The notes beneath the pieces were generated by a model that searched no databases, was not told where the DNA came from, and was given only the letters and a program-made list of their open reading frames with translations. 64,000 nucleotides of DNA. It comes from Petrotoga olearia DSM 13574. Its GTDB lineage: Bacteria; Thermotogota; Thermotogae; Petrotogales; Petrotogaceae. The stretch lies in NCBI RefSeq assembly GCF_002895525.1, contig NZ_AZRL01000016.1, forward strand, positions 62,001 through 126,000, written 5' to 3'. A program made the translations under genes and the position numbers. Shown piece after piece: positions 42,918-53,262 of this stretch (position 1 is the first letter of the stretch; each line of letters begins with the position of its first letter).

Positions 42918-43604
42918 CTAAGAGTGATAATTATTTATGAATCTTCTCTTTAAAATAATTAAGTAAGTGATAGTAAGTCCATCTGAGAGGGTATGTATTA
43001 TAATGGGATAGATCAAGCTATTTGTAATTTGAAAGGTGTATCCCAAAATTAATCCCATTATGATTCTTCCCGGTAAAAGACTTATAAATTGTTTTATATT
43101 TTCTCTGCCAAAGAAAAGGTTGTTGAAGTGGGCTAAAACAAAAAATATAGTTGCTATGATCGTTGCAAATTCAATAGAAAAAATTGAACCCTGTAGAATC
43201 ATTCTTAAATTTCCTTGGATAAAGCCTCTAAAAAACAATTCTTCTGCTGGCCCCACGACTAACCAAACATGTAATAATATAATTTTGTTATTTTTGAAAT
43301 TTCCGTAAGGAATATTCATGAGATCAGAATAAGACATCTTCCTCATGCTAACTATTGATCCCAATATTAAAATAAAGGAAATTAGAACCATAAAAAATCC
43401 TTTTTTTAAATGCCCTACTTGAAATCCTGCTTGTTGGAAGTTTATTGTTGAAAGATAAATGAGAAAGATTGAAATGGCGATACTGAATATTCCTAAAATT
43501 AAATTCCCCAAGTAAACACCTTTTCTTTTTAAAAGAAATCTACTAATCGTATAAATAAGCAAATAATAGAGAATAATTAAAACGATAAATTTTATAAAAA
43601 TCAT
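42918..43604 (-). CDS. CPBP-family intramembrane metalloprotease
   Basis: A 228-residue membrane protein with about seven spans. GPAEELFFRGFIQGNL is the EExxxR motif, FVLAHFNNLFFG supplies the second-motif His and IIHTLSDGLTITYL the third. CPBP (Abi) proteases are related to Rce1. The ATG at 43604 follows GGTTGGTGA; a longer start at 43643 lies in poor context. It stands alone. The substrate is unknown; small-peptide maturation or stress roles are known for the family. Confidence 0.85.
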   Translation of the reverse strand: MIFIKFIVLIILYYLLIYTISRFLLKRKGVYLGNLILGIFSIAISIFLIYLSTINFQQAGFQVGHLKKGFFMVLISFILILGSIVSMRKMSYSDLMNIPYGNFKNNKIILLHVWLVVGPAEELFFRGFIQGNLRMILQGSIFSIEFATIIATIFFVLAHFNNLFFGRENIKQFISLLPGRIIMGLILGYTFQITNSLIYPIIIHTLSDGLTITYLIILKRRFINNYHS

Positions 43605-43714
43605 TTCTTCACCAACCTTTATATCTTCTATACAATTATACAACAGAAGACTGATTAACGTCCATCACTGTATTAAACGCCTGCAATGTGAATTACAAGG
43701 AAATTTATATATAT

Positions 43715-43743
43715 TTGACTTTGCCTTTTTTTTAAACTATAAT
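43715..43743 (+). promoter_or_regulatory. Promoter of the ArsB/NhaD-type transporter
   Basis: TTGACT (43715-43720), 17 nt, TATAAT (43738-43743). Confidence 0.85.
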
Positions 43744-43809
43744 TAGTTGGGGAAACTAAATTCCCTAAAAAATACGTAAAAAAGTATGACTGCCTTTCGG
43801 AGGAATTAT

Positions 43810-45099
43810 ATGTCAATATATGCTATAACATCTTTAATAGTCTTCATAATAGTTGTTTTAGGAATGGTTTTTCAGAAAATAGATAGAACTCTTATTGCTA
43901 TGTTGGGGGCTATATTTCTATTAGGCGCAGGTGTGTTCTCCGATCAAATTGGTGCTATAAAAGAGTATGTAGATTTTAACACTCTCTTATTGTTGCTAGG
44001 AATGATGGTGTTTGTGGAAACTTTAAGAAAGACTGGTATATTTACATTTCTAGGCCTCTCGATGTTAAAATTGTTTGGGAACAATACATACACCTTATTC
44101 ATTTCTTTAATCTTTTTGGTTGCTTTATTTTCCGGATTTATTGACAACGTTACAACTATTTTAGTTTTTATTCCAATGACTTTTGCTATTACTGACTCAT
44201 TGAAAATTAATTATTTACCGTTTATTTTAGGGGAAATTTTTGCATCCAATATTGGAGGCATGGCAACAATAATTGGAGATCCTCCTAATATTATGATTGC
44301 CTCTGCGGCAGGTTATTCTTTCACAGAGTTTGCGCTTATTATGTATCCTATCACAATAGTTAATTTAATATTCGTCATTATCTTATTGATATACTTCTTC
44401 AAAAAAGATTTATCAATTAAAATAGATAAAGAAGCGGTTAAAAATTTTGATGTATCTCACATTGTAGAAAATAAAAAAGAATTCATTTTGTCAATTTTTT
44501 TGTTTGGCGCAGTTATAGTAGCTTTTGCTTTACAGCATGAACTTAATTTAGAAAGTTCAACTGTAGCTTTAGCTGCAGGTTTTTTCTCGTTGTTTATTCT
44601 TAGGCCAGAAGATTTGAAAGATACATTATCCAAGGTTGAATGGGAAAATATTTTATTTTTCTTCGCTTTATTTTTAATAGCAGGAGCACTTGAAGAAACT
44701 GGTATAATTAGTATTTTTTCTAACATTTTGGTCGATTTTACTGGTAATTCTTTACTTATTTTTAGTTTTTCTATTCTAGTAATATCTTCTTTCTTTACTG
44801 GTTTCATGAATAATGTCCCTTTAACAGCTGCAATGATACCTGTCATTGAAAAATTAACTATTTCTGAGTCTTCCATTTTTACTAATTTTGATCCTATTTG
44901 GTATTCGTTATCTTTAGGAGCTTGTTTAGGAGGGAATTTAACTCCTATAGCTGCTTCAGCAAATGTTATAGCGTTAGGTTTTTTAACACAATTTAAAGGG
45001 AAAACAATTTCATTTTGGGAATTTGCAAAATATGGTTTAATAATAGTATTGGGGAATATTTTAATTTCAGCAATATATATAAATTTCGTTTTTTTCTAA
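43810..45099 (+). CDS. ArsB/NhaD-superfamily ion transporter
   Basis: A 429-residue permease with about eleven spans. GEIFASNIGGMATIIGDPPNIMIASAAG, split GEIFASNIGGMA + TIIGDPPNIMIASAAG, is the first signature; SLGACLGGNLTPIAASANVIALG, split SLGACLGGNLT + PIAASANVIALG, the symmetry-related second. FIDNVTTILVFIP and FMNNVPLTAAMIP are the paired re-entrant motifs. The substrate could be arsenite, Na+/H+ or an organic anion. The ATG at 43810 follows CGGAGG by 6-7 nt; the longer frame start at 43786 lacks a site. Confidence 0.9.
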   Translation: MSIYAITSLIVFIIVVLGMVFQKIDRTLIAMLGAIFLLGAGVFSDQIGAIKEYVDFNTLLLLLGMMVFVETLRKTGIFTFLGLSMLKLFGNNTYTLFISLIFLVALFSGFIDNVTTILVFIPMTFAITDSLKINYLPFILGEIFASNIGGMATIIGDPPNIMIASAAGYSFTEFALIMYPITIVNLIFVIILLIYFFKKDLSIKIDKEAVKNFDVSHIVENKKEFILSIFLFGAVIVAFALQHELNLESSTVALAAGFFSLFILRPEDLKDTLSKVEWENILFFFALFLIAGALEETGIISIFSNILVDFTGNSLLIFSFSILVISSFFTGFMNNVPLTAAMIPVIEKLTISESSIFTNFDPIWYSLSLGACLGGNLTPIAASANVIALGFLTQFKGKTISFWEFAKYGLIIVLGNILISAIYINFVFF

Positions 45100-45107
45100 T
45101 TAAAAAA

Positions 45108-45181
45108 TGGGTGCGGAGCGGGATGAATGGGCCCGGCTTTCTTTCCTTAGAGGGTGGGGAGCGGGGCGAAGGGGCGCTAAA
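45108..45181 (+). repeat. G-rich leader elements before the amidohydrolase
   Basis: A degenerate copy GGGTGCGGAGCGGGATG (45109-45125) is followed by a full one: TTCCTTAGAGGGTGGGGAGC then GGGGCGAAGGGGCGCTAAAG (45143-45182). Four G-runs (45152-45174) fit the quadruplex pattern. The tail CTTTCTAAAGGCATTAGC follows. It faces the gene at 45236. Confidence 0.9.
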
Positions 45182-45235
45182 GAAGCTTTCTAAAGGCATT
45201 AGCAAAAGAATAATACTTAAAGGAGGAATATTTTT

Positions 45236-46393
45236 ATGAAAACACTTTTATTGAAAAACGGATACATTTATCCTATTTCCAGAGAACCTTTTGTTGGAGA
45301 TATTTTGATAGAAGATGGTACAATCAAGCAAATAGGGAAAGATCTACAAGTTAAAGCAGACGAGGTGATAGATGCAACAAACAAGTATATCTTTCCAGGA
45401 TTTATCGATGCTCATTCCCATATTGGCCTGTTTGAAGAAGGTGTTGGAGCAGCTTACCAAGATGGAAATGAAGCGACAGACCCTGTTACCCCACAAGTTA
45501 GGGCGATTGATGCCTTTTATCCTGAAGATGCTGCAATAAAGAGAGCTCTATCTGGAGGCGTTACAACAGTTATGATCGTACCAGGTAGTGCAAACCCCAT
45601 TGGAGGACAAGGCGCTATAGTTAAATTAAATTCTCAAATAACCGATGAAGCAATTTTAAGAGAACCAGCTGGTCTTAAAATGGCTTTAGGAGAAAATCCT
45701 AAAAGAGTCTATGGTTCTACCAATAAAACTCCTTCTACTAGGTTAGGGAATGCGGCAATAATTAGAGATTATTTTACAAAAGTTAGAAACTATATTGAAA
45801 AGAAGAAATCAGCAGAAAAAGAAGGGAAGCCTTTCACTGAGACTGATATTAAATTTGAAATTGGTGAGAAAGTTCTAAATAAGCAAATTCCAGCGAGAAT
45901 TCATGCACACAGAAAAGACGATATTTTAACGGCGATAAGGTTATCTGAAGAATTTGGATTTGATCTTGTTATTGAACATGCTACAGAGGCTTATAAAATT
46001 CCTGATTTTATTAAAGAAAAAAATATTCCATTGATTTTGGGCCCTCTACTGGGTTTTAGAACAAAGTTGGAAACAAGGGATATGCGGTTTGAGTCGATAA
46101 AAATTATTAATCAGAAGGGTATCTTGGCAGCGTTGATGTGTGATCATCCAGTAACACATTTAGAACACGCTTCAATACAAGCAGCTACTGCTTTAAGGTA
46201 TGGAGCCAAAGAAGAAAATTTGCTAAAAATGTTAACAATAAATCCAGCGAAAATCTTAAAGGTAGAAAAGCAGTTAGGAACGATTGATGAAAGCAAGGAC
46301 GCGGATTTGGTATTGTGGAGCGGTCATCCTTTTGATCCCAGAAGCGTGGTAGAAAAGACATTTATAAATGGAAAGGTAGTCTATGAATTATAA
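45236..46393 (+). CDS. Amidohydrolase, imidazolonepropionase-like
   Basis: A 385-residue metal-dependent hydrolase of the M38/amidohydrolase superfamily. IFPGFIDAHSHIGLFEEG carries the first metal pair HxH; the other ligands are in RIHAHRKDDI, LVIEHATEAYK and MCDHPVTHLEHAS. The C-terminal ILKVEKQLGTIDESKDADLVLWSG is the usual composite beta-sandwich, split ILKVEKQLGTI + DESKDADLVLWSG. Related proteins act on cyclic amides or as Xaa-Pro dipeptidases; substrate not assigned. AAAGGAGG precedes the ATG. Confidence 0.88.
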   Translation: MKTLLLKNGYIYPISREPFVGDILIEDGTIKQIGKDLQVKADEVIDATNKYIFPGFIDAHSHIGLFEEGVGAAYQDGNEATDPVTPQVRAIDAFYPEDAAIKRALSGGVTTVMIVPGSANPIGGQGAIVKLNSQITDEAILREPAGLKMALGENPKRVYGSTNKTPSTRLGNAAIIRDYFTKVRNYIEKKKSAEKEGKPFTETDIKFEIGEKVLNKQIPARIHAHRKDDILTAIRLSEEFGFDLVIEHATEAYKIPDFIKEKNIPLILGPLLGFRTKLETRDMRFESIKIINQKGILAALMCDHPVTHLEHASIQAATALRYGAKEENLLKMLTINPAKILKVEKQLGTIDESKDADLVLWSGHPFDPRSVVEKTFINGKVVYEL

Positions 46394-46538
46394 AGTTACT
46401 TGCTAATTTTGTTTTAATTGACCATAATCACCTATTATTGTCAATTTTTGACTATAAATTACTCTCCTGAGGTTTGAAAAAAATTTCATGATGAGTTAAA
46501 CTATATATAGTAGTCATTTCTTTAAGGAGAGTGAAAAA

Positions 46539-47588
46539 ATGAAGGCTATTGTGAAATCTAAACCAGGAAAAGGGTTATCCCTAGTGGAAATTGAAGAACC
46601 TACCTTGCAGTCTCCACACGATGTAAAGATCAAAATTTTGAAAGTGTCTATATGTGGGACCGATGTGCATATTTATGAGTGGAATGATTGGGCAAAAGAT
46701 CGTATTAAGCGTTTCCCACAAATCGATGGACATGAATTTGTAGGAAGAGTAATCGAAGTGGGAAGTGAGGTTAAAAACGTTAAATCTGGAGATTTAGTAG
46801 TTTCAGACAGTCATATACCTTGTGGTTATTGTCATCAATGTAGAACAGGTAATATGCATGTATGCCAGAATTTAGAAATTTTGGGAGTGGACAGAGACGG
46901 AATCTTTTCTGAATACACAGTTCTTCCAGATAAAGTTTTGATAAAAATAGACGAAAGTATACCTTTAAAATATGCGTCTGTAATGGAGCCTTTAGGAAAT
47001 GCGATTTTTACGACAACCGCAACTGATCTAAGAGGTAAGGTAGTTTTGATTACTGGTGCGGGACCTATTGGCGCTATGGCGATAGAAATTGCTAAATTAT
47101 CTGGAGCAGCTTATGTTGTAGTAAGTGAACCTTCTGATTATAGGATCAATATGGCAAAATCTTTAGGAGCCGATTTAGTTATAAATCCAAAGGAGAAGTC
47201 TCTAGTTGATGAAGTGTTAAAAATAACCTCTGGATTGCGAGCAGATGTCTTTCTTGAGATGTCAGGAAATGAAAACGCTTTGAATGATGGCATAAAGTCC
47301 TTAAAAAACACAGGAGTGGCATCTATATTAGGGGTTTATCCTGAAAGTAAGGTAAAGTTCGAAATGAATACCGCTGTTTTTAAAAATCTAACTATTCACA
47401 CCATTACCGGAAGAAAGATGTTTGAAACGTGGTATATGGCAATAAACTGGTTGAAATATCATAAATTGGATTTAAGTAAAATCGTAACCCATGAATTTGA
47501 CTTTGAAAACTTTGAAGAAGCTTTTGAATTGATGGCGAGTGGGAAAAGTGGTAAGATTGTTTTAAACGTTGCCAAAGAGGAGGTTTGA
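46539..47588 (+). CDS. tdh: L-threonine 3-dehydrogenase
   Basis: Oxidises L-threonine to 2-amino-3-oxobutyrate with NAD+. Zinc-dependent medium-chain dehydrogenase of 349 residues. Catalytic zinc ligands are C39 (SICGTDVH) and H65/E66 (DGHEF); structural zinc cysteines are 95, 98, 101 and 109 ([15 protein letters not shown]). The Rossmann motif is [18 protein letters not shown]. Threonine specificity is supported by kbl directly downstream, with ribosome site GGAGG at the junction. Confidence 0.95.
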   Translation: MKAIVKSKPGKGLSLVEIEEPTLQSPHDVKIKILKVSICGTDVHIYEWNDWAKDRIKRFPQIDGHEFVGRVIEVGSEVKNVKSGDLVVSDSHIPCGYCHQCRTGNMHVCQNLEILGVDRDGIFSEYTVLPDKVLIKIDESIPLKYASVMEPLGNAIFTTTATDLRGKVVLITGAGPIGAMAIEIAKLSGAAYVVVSEPSDYRINMAKSLGADLVINPKEKSLVDEVLKITSGLRADVFLEMSGNENALNDGIKSLKNTGVASILGVYPESKVKFEMNTAVFKNLTIHTITGRKMFETWYMAINWLKYHKLDLSKIVTHEFDFENFEEAFELMASGKSGKIVLNVAKEEV

Positions 47589-47590
47589 TT

Positions 47591-48772
47591 ATGGATTTTT
47601 ATAATCAATTGGAAGAAGATTTGAAAAAGCGTGAAGATGCTGGTTTACGTATCACTATAAGAACACTTGAAAGTGCACAGGGAGCTTGGATCAATATTAA
47701 TGGTAAAAAGGTTTTAAATATGTGTTCTAACAATTATTTGGGTTTGGCAAACAATGAAAGATTAAAAGAAGCCGCTATTAATGCAATTAAAAGTTGGGGT
47801 GTAGGCCCAGGAGCGGTTAGAACAATAGCTGGCACTATGAAGATTCATGAAGAATTAGAAGAAAAATTAGCTGAATTTAAAAAAGTAGAGGCAACTCTTG
47901 TTGTTCAATCTGGATTCAACGCAAATCAAGCAGTCATTCCCACTATAACAAACGAAGAAGATGGCATTTTATCAGATGAACTTAACCACGCTAGCATAAT
48001 AGACGGGGTTAGATTATCAAAGGCAAAAAGATATATTTGGAAACATAAAGATTTAAACTCCTTGGAAGATCAACTGGTTAAGGCTCAAAAGGATAATTGT
48101 AGAAGAAAATTAATTATAACTGACGGTGTTTTTAGTATGGATGGAGATATTGCACCTCTTCCAGGAATTGTTGAATTAGCTAAAAAATATGATGCTTTAG
48201 TAATGGTGGACGATGCTCATGGAGAAGGAGTACTAGGGGAAAACGGTAGAGGAATAGCTGATCATTTCAATTTAACAGACGAAGTGGATATAGAAATTGG
48301 AACTTTATCGAAAGCCTTTGGCGTGGTAGGCGGATTTATAGCGGGTAAAAAAGTATTAATTGATTATTTGAAGCAACAAGCAAGACCATTTCTATTCTCT
48401 AGTTCTTTGTCTCCAGCAGAAACTGCTGCAGCTTTAGAAGCGACAAAAATACTTCATGAATCTGACGATTTAGTAAAAAAGCTGTGGGATAAGGCTAAAT
48501 ATTTTCAAAGTATGATAAAAGAAATGGGCTATGATATCGGAGGCACTGAAACTCCTATAACCCCTGTGATGATATATGATGAAAAGAAAACAAAAGAATT
48601 TAGCTCAAAACTATATGAAGAAGATATTTTTGCATCAAGTATAGTTTATCCAACCGTTCCAAAAGGTAAAGCGAGAATAAGAGTAATGATAAGCGCATTA
48701 CACAGTAAAGAAGACTTAGACTTTGCTTTAAACAAGTTTGAAAAAATAGGTAAAAGTTTTGGTATTCTATAA
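47591..48772 (+). CDS. kbl: 2-amino-3-ketobutyrate CoA ligase (glycine C-acetyltransferase)
   Basis: Cleaves 2-amino-3-oxobutyrate with CoA to glycine and acetyl-CoA, completing threonine breakdown with Tdh. PLP enzyme of the alpha-oxoamine synthase family, 393 residues. Motifs: [45 protein letters not shown] and [14 protein letters not shown], with the PLP-binding Lys. The ATG at 47591 lies 7 nt after GGAGG, which overlaps the tdh end; a TTG at 47585 is less likely. Confidence 0.95.
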   Translation: MDFYNQLEEDLKKREDAGLRITIRTLESAQGAWININGKKVLNMCSNNYLGLANNERLKEAAINAIKSWGVGPGAVRTIAGTMKIHEELEEKLAEFKKVEATLVVQSGFNANQAVIPTITNEEDGILSDELNHASIIDGVRLSKAKRYIWKHKDLNSLEDQLVKAQKDNCRRKLIITDGVFSMDGDIAPLPGIVELAKKYDALVMVDDAHGEGVLGENGRGIADHFNLTDEVDIEIGTLSKAFGVVGGFIAGKKVLIDYLKQQARPFLFSSSLSPAETAAALEATKILHESDDLVKKLWDKAKYFQSMIKEMGYDIGGTETPITPVMIYDEKKTKEFSSKLYEEDIFASSIVYPTVPKGKARIRVMISALHSKEDLDFALNKFEKIGKSFGIL

Positions 48773-48780
48773 ATAAATTG

Positions 48781-48810
48781 TTGTGTAATTTTTAATTTTT
48801 ATGATATAAT
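48781..48810 (+). promoter_or_regulatory. Candidate promoter for the secreted propeller gene
   Basis: TTGTGT (48781-48786), 18 nt, TATAAT (48805-48810). The G-rich leader element begins about 34 nt downstream. Confidence 0.6.
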
Positions 48811-48843
48811 AAAAAAGAATGAGTTTTCCGTAATTTTCATTCA

Positions 48844-48862
48844 GGGGGAAGGGGCGCTAAAA
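48844..48862 (+). repeat. Short leader element with full A/T tail
   Basis: GGGGGAAGGGGCGCTAAAA retains only the 3' part of the G-rich module. The tail to about 48957 (TTTTTAAATCTAAAAATCTG, ATTTAAAGAGAGTTTTAGAA, ATTTTAAAGACAG) aligns with tails at 6985-7040 and 16395-16450. Confidence 0.8.
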
Positions 48863-48983
48863 TAGTTAGAATGTAATCAACATTGACGAAGGTAATTTTA
48901 TATTTTTAAATCTAAAAATCTGATTTAAAGAGAGTTTTAGAAATTTTAAAGACAGTAATTATATAAAGATAGGAGGGATTGTG

Positions 48984-50129
48984 GTGAAATCAAAAATTGT
49001 ATTGGTATTAGTGTTAACAGTATCTCTTTTTACGATGGCTTCTTTAACCCTTGATTGGGGAAGAGTATATACACTTAAGGGATCTCAGGAAATCTTCGAT
49101 GTAAAATCTACAGATGACGGTGTGTACCTCTTTGGATACACCAACGAAAAAGGATTCAACGAAGATATATTAATTTTGAAATTTGATCAAAAAGGCAATG
49201 TCGTTTATGAAAACAAGTTAGGTGGAAATTACAACGATTGGGCAAATCAGGGAATTCTAACTTCAGATGGAGATTTCCTCGTAGTGGGAACGTCGGGCTC
49301 TTATGGTAGTGATTCAGATTTTTATGTAAGTAAAATTGGTAAAAACAAATTTTCTACTAATATTAGTAAACTCGGTAATGACAAAGGTACCGCTGTTGTA
49401 GAAGTAAATGATGGTTATGTTGTAGTAGGCTATGGTTCCGATCCTGATACATTGAACATGCGAGGTAAAATGGTAAAACTGAATAAAGATGGGAAGGTAG
49501 TATTTGAAAAATGGCTTCCTTATTTCGTTCCAGGTTCTGACACGAAACCTTTGAGTATTCAGAAAACTTCAGACGGTAACTTCATCATTGCAGGCACGGT
49601 AGTAGAACTATTTGAAAATAGAACCAAGTTCTATTTGGCTAAGGTTGATCCTAATGGAGAAGAAATCTGGACAAAAGTTTTTGCTCCAAGAGATTATGCT
49701 AGAGGGTTCGATGTTAAAGAAGTACCCGGAGGATACGTAGCGGTTGGTTATGAAGGTTCATGGAAGACAAAATGGTCAGATATCTATGTTGTAAAAGTTA
49801 ACCCCGATGGAAATATTTTGTGGGAAAGTTTTTATGGAGATGTTGAAAGTGATCACGGTTATTCAGTTGCCGTCGGTCCAAATGGGAATATATACGTTGC
49901 AGGTTATATTACAACACTGAATGGTGACAAAGATTTTGCTTTACTTGAATACGATAATAACGGTAATTTGCTGAGTGAAAAATCTCTTGGTGGGTATGGA
50001 GAAGATGTTGCTTATGCCCTTGATATTGATAATAACGGGAACCTTTATGTTTCTGGCTATTCTGAATCAGCAGATCTAGGTGCCGATGCTCAGAAAGATG
50101 TCTTTATTTTAAAATATAATATAAAATAA
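48984..50129 (+). CDS. Secreted beta-propeller protein
   Basis: A 381-residue protein with signal peptide (MKSKIVLVLVLTVSLFTMAS). The mature part has about seven repeats of the delta-60 type, each with a G-x-T/Y..D..V.K.d..G core: FGYTNEKGFNEDILILKFDQKGNVVYE, VVGTSGSYGSDSDFYVSKI, VVGYEGSWKTKWSDIYVVKVNPDG, AGYITTLNGDKDFALLEYDNNG and SGYSESADLGADAQKDVFILKY, each quoted only to show spacing. The GTG at 48984 is 6 nt after AGGAGGG. It is probably on the cell surface or in the toga space. Ligand or partner unknown. Confidence 0.85.
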   Translation: MKSKIVLVLVLTVSLFTMASLTLDWGRVYTLKGSQEIFDVKSTDDGVYLFGYTNEKGFNEDILILKFDQKGNVVYENKLGGNYNDWANQGILTSDGDFLVVGTSGSYGSDSDFYVSKIGKNKFSTNISKLGNDKGTAVVEVNDGYVVVGYGSDPDTLNMRGKMVKLNKDGKVVFEKWLPYFVPGSDTKPLSIQKTSDGNFIIAGTVVELFENRTKFYLAKVDPNGEEIWTKVFAPRDYARGFDVKEVPGGYVAVGYEGSWKTKWSDIYVVKVNPDGNILWESFYGDVESDHGYSVAVGPNGNIYVAGYITTLNGDKDFALLEYDNNGNLLSEKSLGGYGEDVAYALDIDNNGNLYVSGYSESADLGADAQKDVFILKYNIK

Positions 50130-50135
50130 ATTTTT

Positions 50136-50168
50136 AAACCGCCCCTGGTCCTATTGGGGCGGTTTTCA
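50136..50168. terminator. Bidirectional terminator
   Basis: AAACCGCCCC (50136-50145) and GGGGCGGTTT (50156-50165) form a perfect 10-bp stem around TGGTCCTATT, between the convergent propeller gene and mnmG. Confidence 0.93.
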
Positions 50169-50174
50169 TTTAAA

Positions 50175-52052
50175 CTACCTTATTTTGTCTTTTTGTTTCA
50201 AATAAATTTTTAAGTTTATGGCATCTGCTGGATTTATGCCAGGTATTCTGAGAAGTTGCCCAAAAGTTTCTGGACGAATATTTTTTAATTTTTCTTTCGC
50301 TTCGTAGGCTAAATTATTGATTTCGTCAAAATTTATATCTTTCGGAATCTTTTCTTTTTCAAGCTCTTTCATTTTATAGATCTCTTCTTGCATTCTTTTA
50401 AAATATCCGTTATATTTAAAATGGATGTCTATTTGTTCTATAACTTCATTATCCTCGATTGCTTCTTCATCTAAATGTTTCAAATCAGCATAAGATATTT
50501 CGCTTCTTTTGAGTAATTCACTCATGTGAACAGGTTGAGTGATCTTTGAAGAGCTTTTTGATAACAGAATATTGTTAACTTGATTAGGTGATACTTTAAT
50601 TTGTTCCAGCCTCTCAATTTGTTGATTTATTAGATATTCTAATCTGTTAAGCTGATCGTATTGTTCTCTACTCAATAAACCATATTTATATCCATATTTA
50701 TACAACCTTAAATGAGCATTATCATGTCTGAGCAACAACCTGTATTCAGCTCTAGAAGTTAACAGTCTGTATGGTTCATCTACACCTTTTGTGATAATGT
50801 CGTCGATAAGAACACCAAGATAAGCCTCTGATCTGTCAAGAATAAAAGGTTCTTCTTCCCTAATTTTTAGAGCAGCATTAATTCCCGCCATAAGCCCTTG
50901 ACCCGCGGCTTCTTCATAACCGCTTGTACCATTAATCTGGCCAGCTAAGAATAATCCCTCTATTTTTTTTGTTTCAAGGTTGTGTTTTAATTGAATTGGA
51001 TTAACAAAATCGTATTCAACGGCATACGCGGGCCTTTCAATTATAGCGTTTTCTAAACCAGGTATGGTTTTCAAAATCTCAATCTGTGCTTCAAAAGGCA
51101 AGCTGGTACTCAAACCATTTAAATAGATCTCTTTAGAGTGCTTAGATTCTGGTTCAAGGAAAAATTGATGGGAATCTTTATTGAATTTCATAACTTTATC
51201 TTCGATTGAAGGGCAATACCTAGGACCTTTAGTCTGGATTAATTTCACATCTCCATACAAAGGTGAAAAAGCAATATATCTTCTAATAACTTCATGGGTC
51301 TTACTGTTGGTTCTACCCAGATAACAAGGATAATCCTTCGATAATACTTTTGGTTTACTCCAATAGGAAAAAGACAGAGGTTCGTCTGCTGTCTCTTGAA
51401 TATCAAACTTAGAAAAATCGATAGAGTCTTTTCTTAACCTGGCAGGTGTGCCGGTTTTAAATCTTGATACTTCTAAACCTTCTTTAATTAAAGAATATGT
51501 CAATGAGTTTGCAGGAAGCTCCCCTATTCTTCCAGCTTCAAAGGTGTTCCTACCAACGAAAATTTTGCCTCTCAAAAATGTTCCTGTAGTTAAAATGATA
51601 GCTTTAGCAAAGTATTTCATTCCTAATTCTGTTTCTAACCCGATCACTTTACCGTTTTCTACTAAAATACTTTTCGCTATTCCATGTCTCAAAATTAGAT
51701 TTTCTGTGGTTTCTAAGATTTCTTTCATTTTTTGTGAGTAATCGTATTTATCAATTTGAGCTCTTAAAGCCCTTACAGCAATTCCTTTGCTTGTATTGAG
51801 CATTCGGATGTTGATCATTGTTTCATCTGTTACCTTTGCTTGTACTCCTCCTAAAGCGTCTATTTCTCTAGTAACAACACCTTTTGCGGGCCCTCCTATA
51901 GCGGGATTACACGGAGCCCACCCTAAGGTATCTAAATTTATATTCAATATTAAAGTATTCATTCCCATTTTAGCAGAGGCTAAAGCAGCTTCAATTCCCG
52001 CATGGCCTGCTCCTACAACGATAACATCAAAACTATTTGCTCTGTTTTCCAA
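50175..52052 (-). CDS. mnmG: tRNA uridine 5-carboxymethylaminomethyl modification enzyme MnmG
   Basis: FAD-dependent partner of MnmE in wobble uridine modification. [21 protein letters not shown] is the FAD motif (split [10 protein letters not shown] + [11 protein letters not shown]). [40 protein letters not shown]-type [20 protein letters not shown] and the C-terminal [18 protein letters not shown] complete the family pattern. TTG 52052 lies 7 nt after GGAGGT, giving 625 residues; the ATG at 52067 contains that site. MnmE is not in the window. Confidence 0.95.
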   Translation of the reverse strand: MENRANSFDVIVVGAGHAGIEAALASAKMGMNTLILNINLDTLGWAPCNPAIGGPAKGVVTREIDALGGVQAKVTDETMINIRMLNTSKGIAVRALRAQIDKYDYSQKMKEILETTENLILRHGIAKSILVENGKVIGLETELGMKYFAKAIILTTGTFLRGKIFVGRNTFEAGRIGELPANSLTYSLIKEGLEVSRFKTGTPARLRKDSIDFSKFDIQETADEPLSFSYWSKPKVLSKDYPCYLGRTNSKTHEVIRRYIAFSPLYGDVKLIQTKGPRYCPSIEDKVMKFNKDSHQFFLEPESKHSKEIYLNGLSTSLPFEAQIEILKTIPGLENAIIERPAYAVEYDFVNPIQLKHNLETKKIEGLFLAGQINGTSGYEEAAGQGLMAGINAALKIREEEPFILDRSEAYLGVLIDDIITKGVDEPYRLLTSRAEYRLLLRHDNAHLRLYKYGYKYGLLSREQYDQLNRLEYLINQQIERLEQIKVSPNQVNNILLSKSSSKITQPVHMSELLKRSEISYADLKHLDEEAIEDNEVIEQIDIHFKYNGYFKRMQEEIYKMKELEKEKIPKDINFDEINNLAYEAKEKLKNIRPETFGQLLRIPGINPADAINLKIYLKQKDKIR

Positions 52053-52103
52053 AAACGATACCTCCATTTTTTACACTTTCTTAATAAACTCTAAAACTCT
52101 CTT

Positions 52104-52129
52104 TAGCGCCCCTTCACCCCGCAGCCCAA
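52104..52129 (-). repeat. G-rich leader element before mnmG
   Basis: Minus strand: TTGGGCTGCGGGGTGAAGG then GGCGCTAAAG. Three G-runs. A minus-strand TATAAT (52152-52147) lies about 20 nt upstream, and the tail AGAGTTTTAGAGTTTATTAAG follows. The element is between promoter and ribosome site. Confidence 0.85.
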
Positions 52130-52163
52130 TTTTTTTATTATGTTTTATTATAGCACGTAATGT

Positions 52164-53255
52164 TTAAAATACCTTTTCTCCTTCGAAAATGGTTTCTTTT
52201 ACATTGAGCTCCTTGTCTAAAATAACAAGGTTTGCGTAATAACCAACTTCAATCCTTCCCCTATCGTATATATGTAGTTCTTGAAGTGCGTTATACGAGG
52301 ATACCTTTGCAAGTTCTTGTAAAGAACAATTGGTGAATTTTTTAAAATTTTTCACACCTTCGTTGAAAAGTAGGGTGCTCCCAGCGATTGTTCCATCACT
52401 AAGTCTTGCTTCGTTGTTTTTAACCGTTACTGGTAAGCCACCCAATTCGTATTCACCGTCTGGTAACCCCGCTGCAGCCATAGAGTCGGTTATCAATATA
52501 ATTTTTTCTGCTCCTTTTATTTTATATACCAACCTCACAAACTCAGGAGAGAGATGAATCCCATCACATATCATTTCTATATTAAAATCAAAATAAAACC
52601 CAGAACCTGTTCCTCCAATGTTTCTATGATGTAGGGGTGTTAATGCGTTTGAAAAATGAGTGATTCTGTTGATTCCTGATTCGAAAGCTTTTTTGAAGAT
52701 ATCAAAATTTGCTGAAGTATGGCCTAATGATATTACTATATTTTTTTCTTTAAGATAATTTATTGCTTTATAAAAACCATTAACTTCGGGTGCCATGGTT
52801 ATTAATTTCACTTTATCGTTAATTATCTCTTTTAGTTCCTCCAAAGAAGGATTTCTTATATATTGAGGGTTCTGTGCTCCTTTTTTTTCTTTGTTTATGT
52901 AAGGACCTTCCAAATGAATTCCCTCGATTGAATAATTCACATCTTCTATATTATCCAATACTTTTAAGATCTGTTCTTTAGAGGCTGATACAGTTGATGG
53001 CAAAAAAGTAGTTACACCATATGAAAAATTATTTTTTGCCCAACTTTTGAAATCCTCTTTTGTTGCATGCATAGTATCTATACCTTTTTGTGCATGAGTG
53101 TGGGGATCTACAAAACCAGGCATAATGATGGTATTAAACTCTTCATAATCATAATCTTTTTTTATTACTTCAGAAATCTTTTTGCCTTTTATTTCGATAT
53201 CTCCAGTATATTCACCATTTACAGGATCAACAATTAACACTTTTTCTAATTTCAT
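52164..53255 (-). CDS. nagA: N-acetylglucosamine-6-phosphate deacetylase
   Basis: Removes acetate from GlcNAc-6-P. Amidohydrolase-fold enzyme of 363 residues: MPGFVDPHTHAQKGIDTM (HxH), HLEGPYINKEKKGAQNP (metal Glu), ISLGHTSANFD and ITHFSNALTPLHHRNIG (metal His; substrate), ILITDSMAAAGLPDG (catalytic Asp). Last gene of the regulator-SIS-nagA operon, 7 nt after the SIS gene. Confidence 0.95.
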   Translation of the reverse strand: MKLEKVLIVDPVNGEYTGDIEIKGKKISEVIKKDYDYEEFNTIIMPGFVDPHTHAQKGIDTMHATKEDFKSWAKNNFSYGVTTFLPSTVSASKEQILKVLDNIEDVNYSIEGIHLEGPYINKEKKGAQNPQYIRNPSLEELKEIINDKVKLITMAPEVNGFYKAINYLKEKNIVISLGHTSANFDIFKKAFESGINRITHFSNALTPLHHRNIGGTGSGFYFDFNIEMICDGIHLSPEFVRLVYKIKGAEKIILITDSMAAAGLPDGEYELGGLPVTVKNNEARLSDGTIAGSTLLFNEGVKNFKKFTNCSLQELAKVSSYNALQELHIYDRGRIEVGYYANLVILDKELNVKETIFEGEKVF

Positions 53256-53262
53256 ATTTATC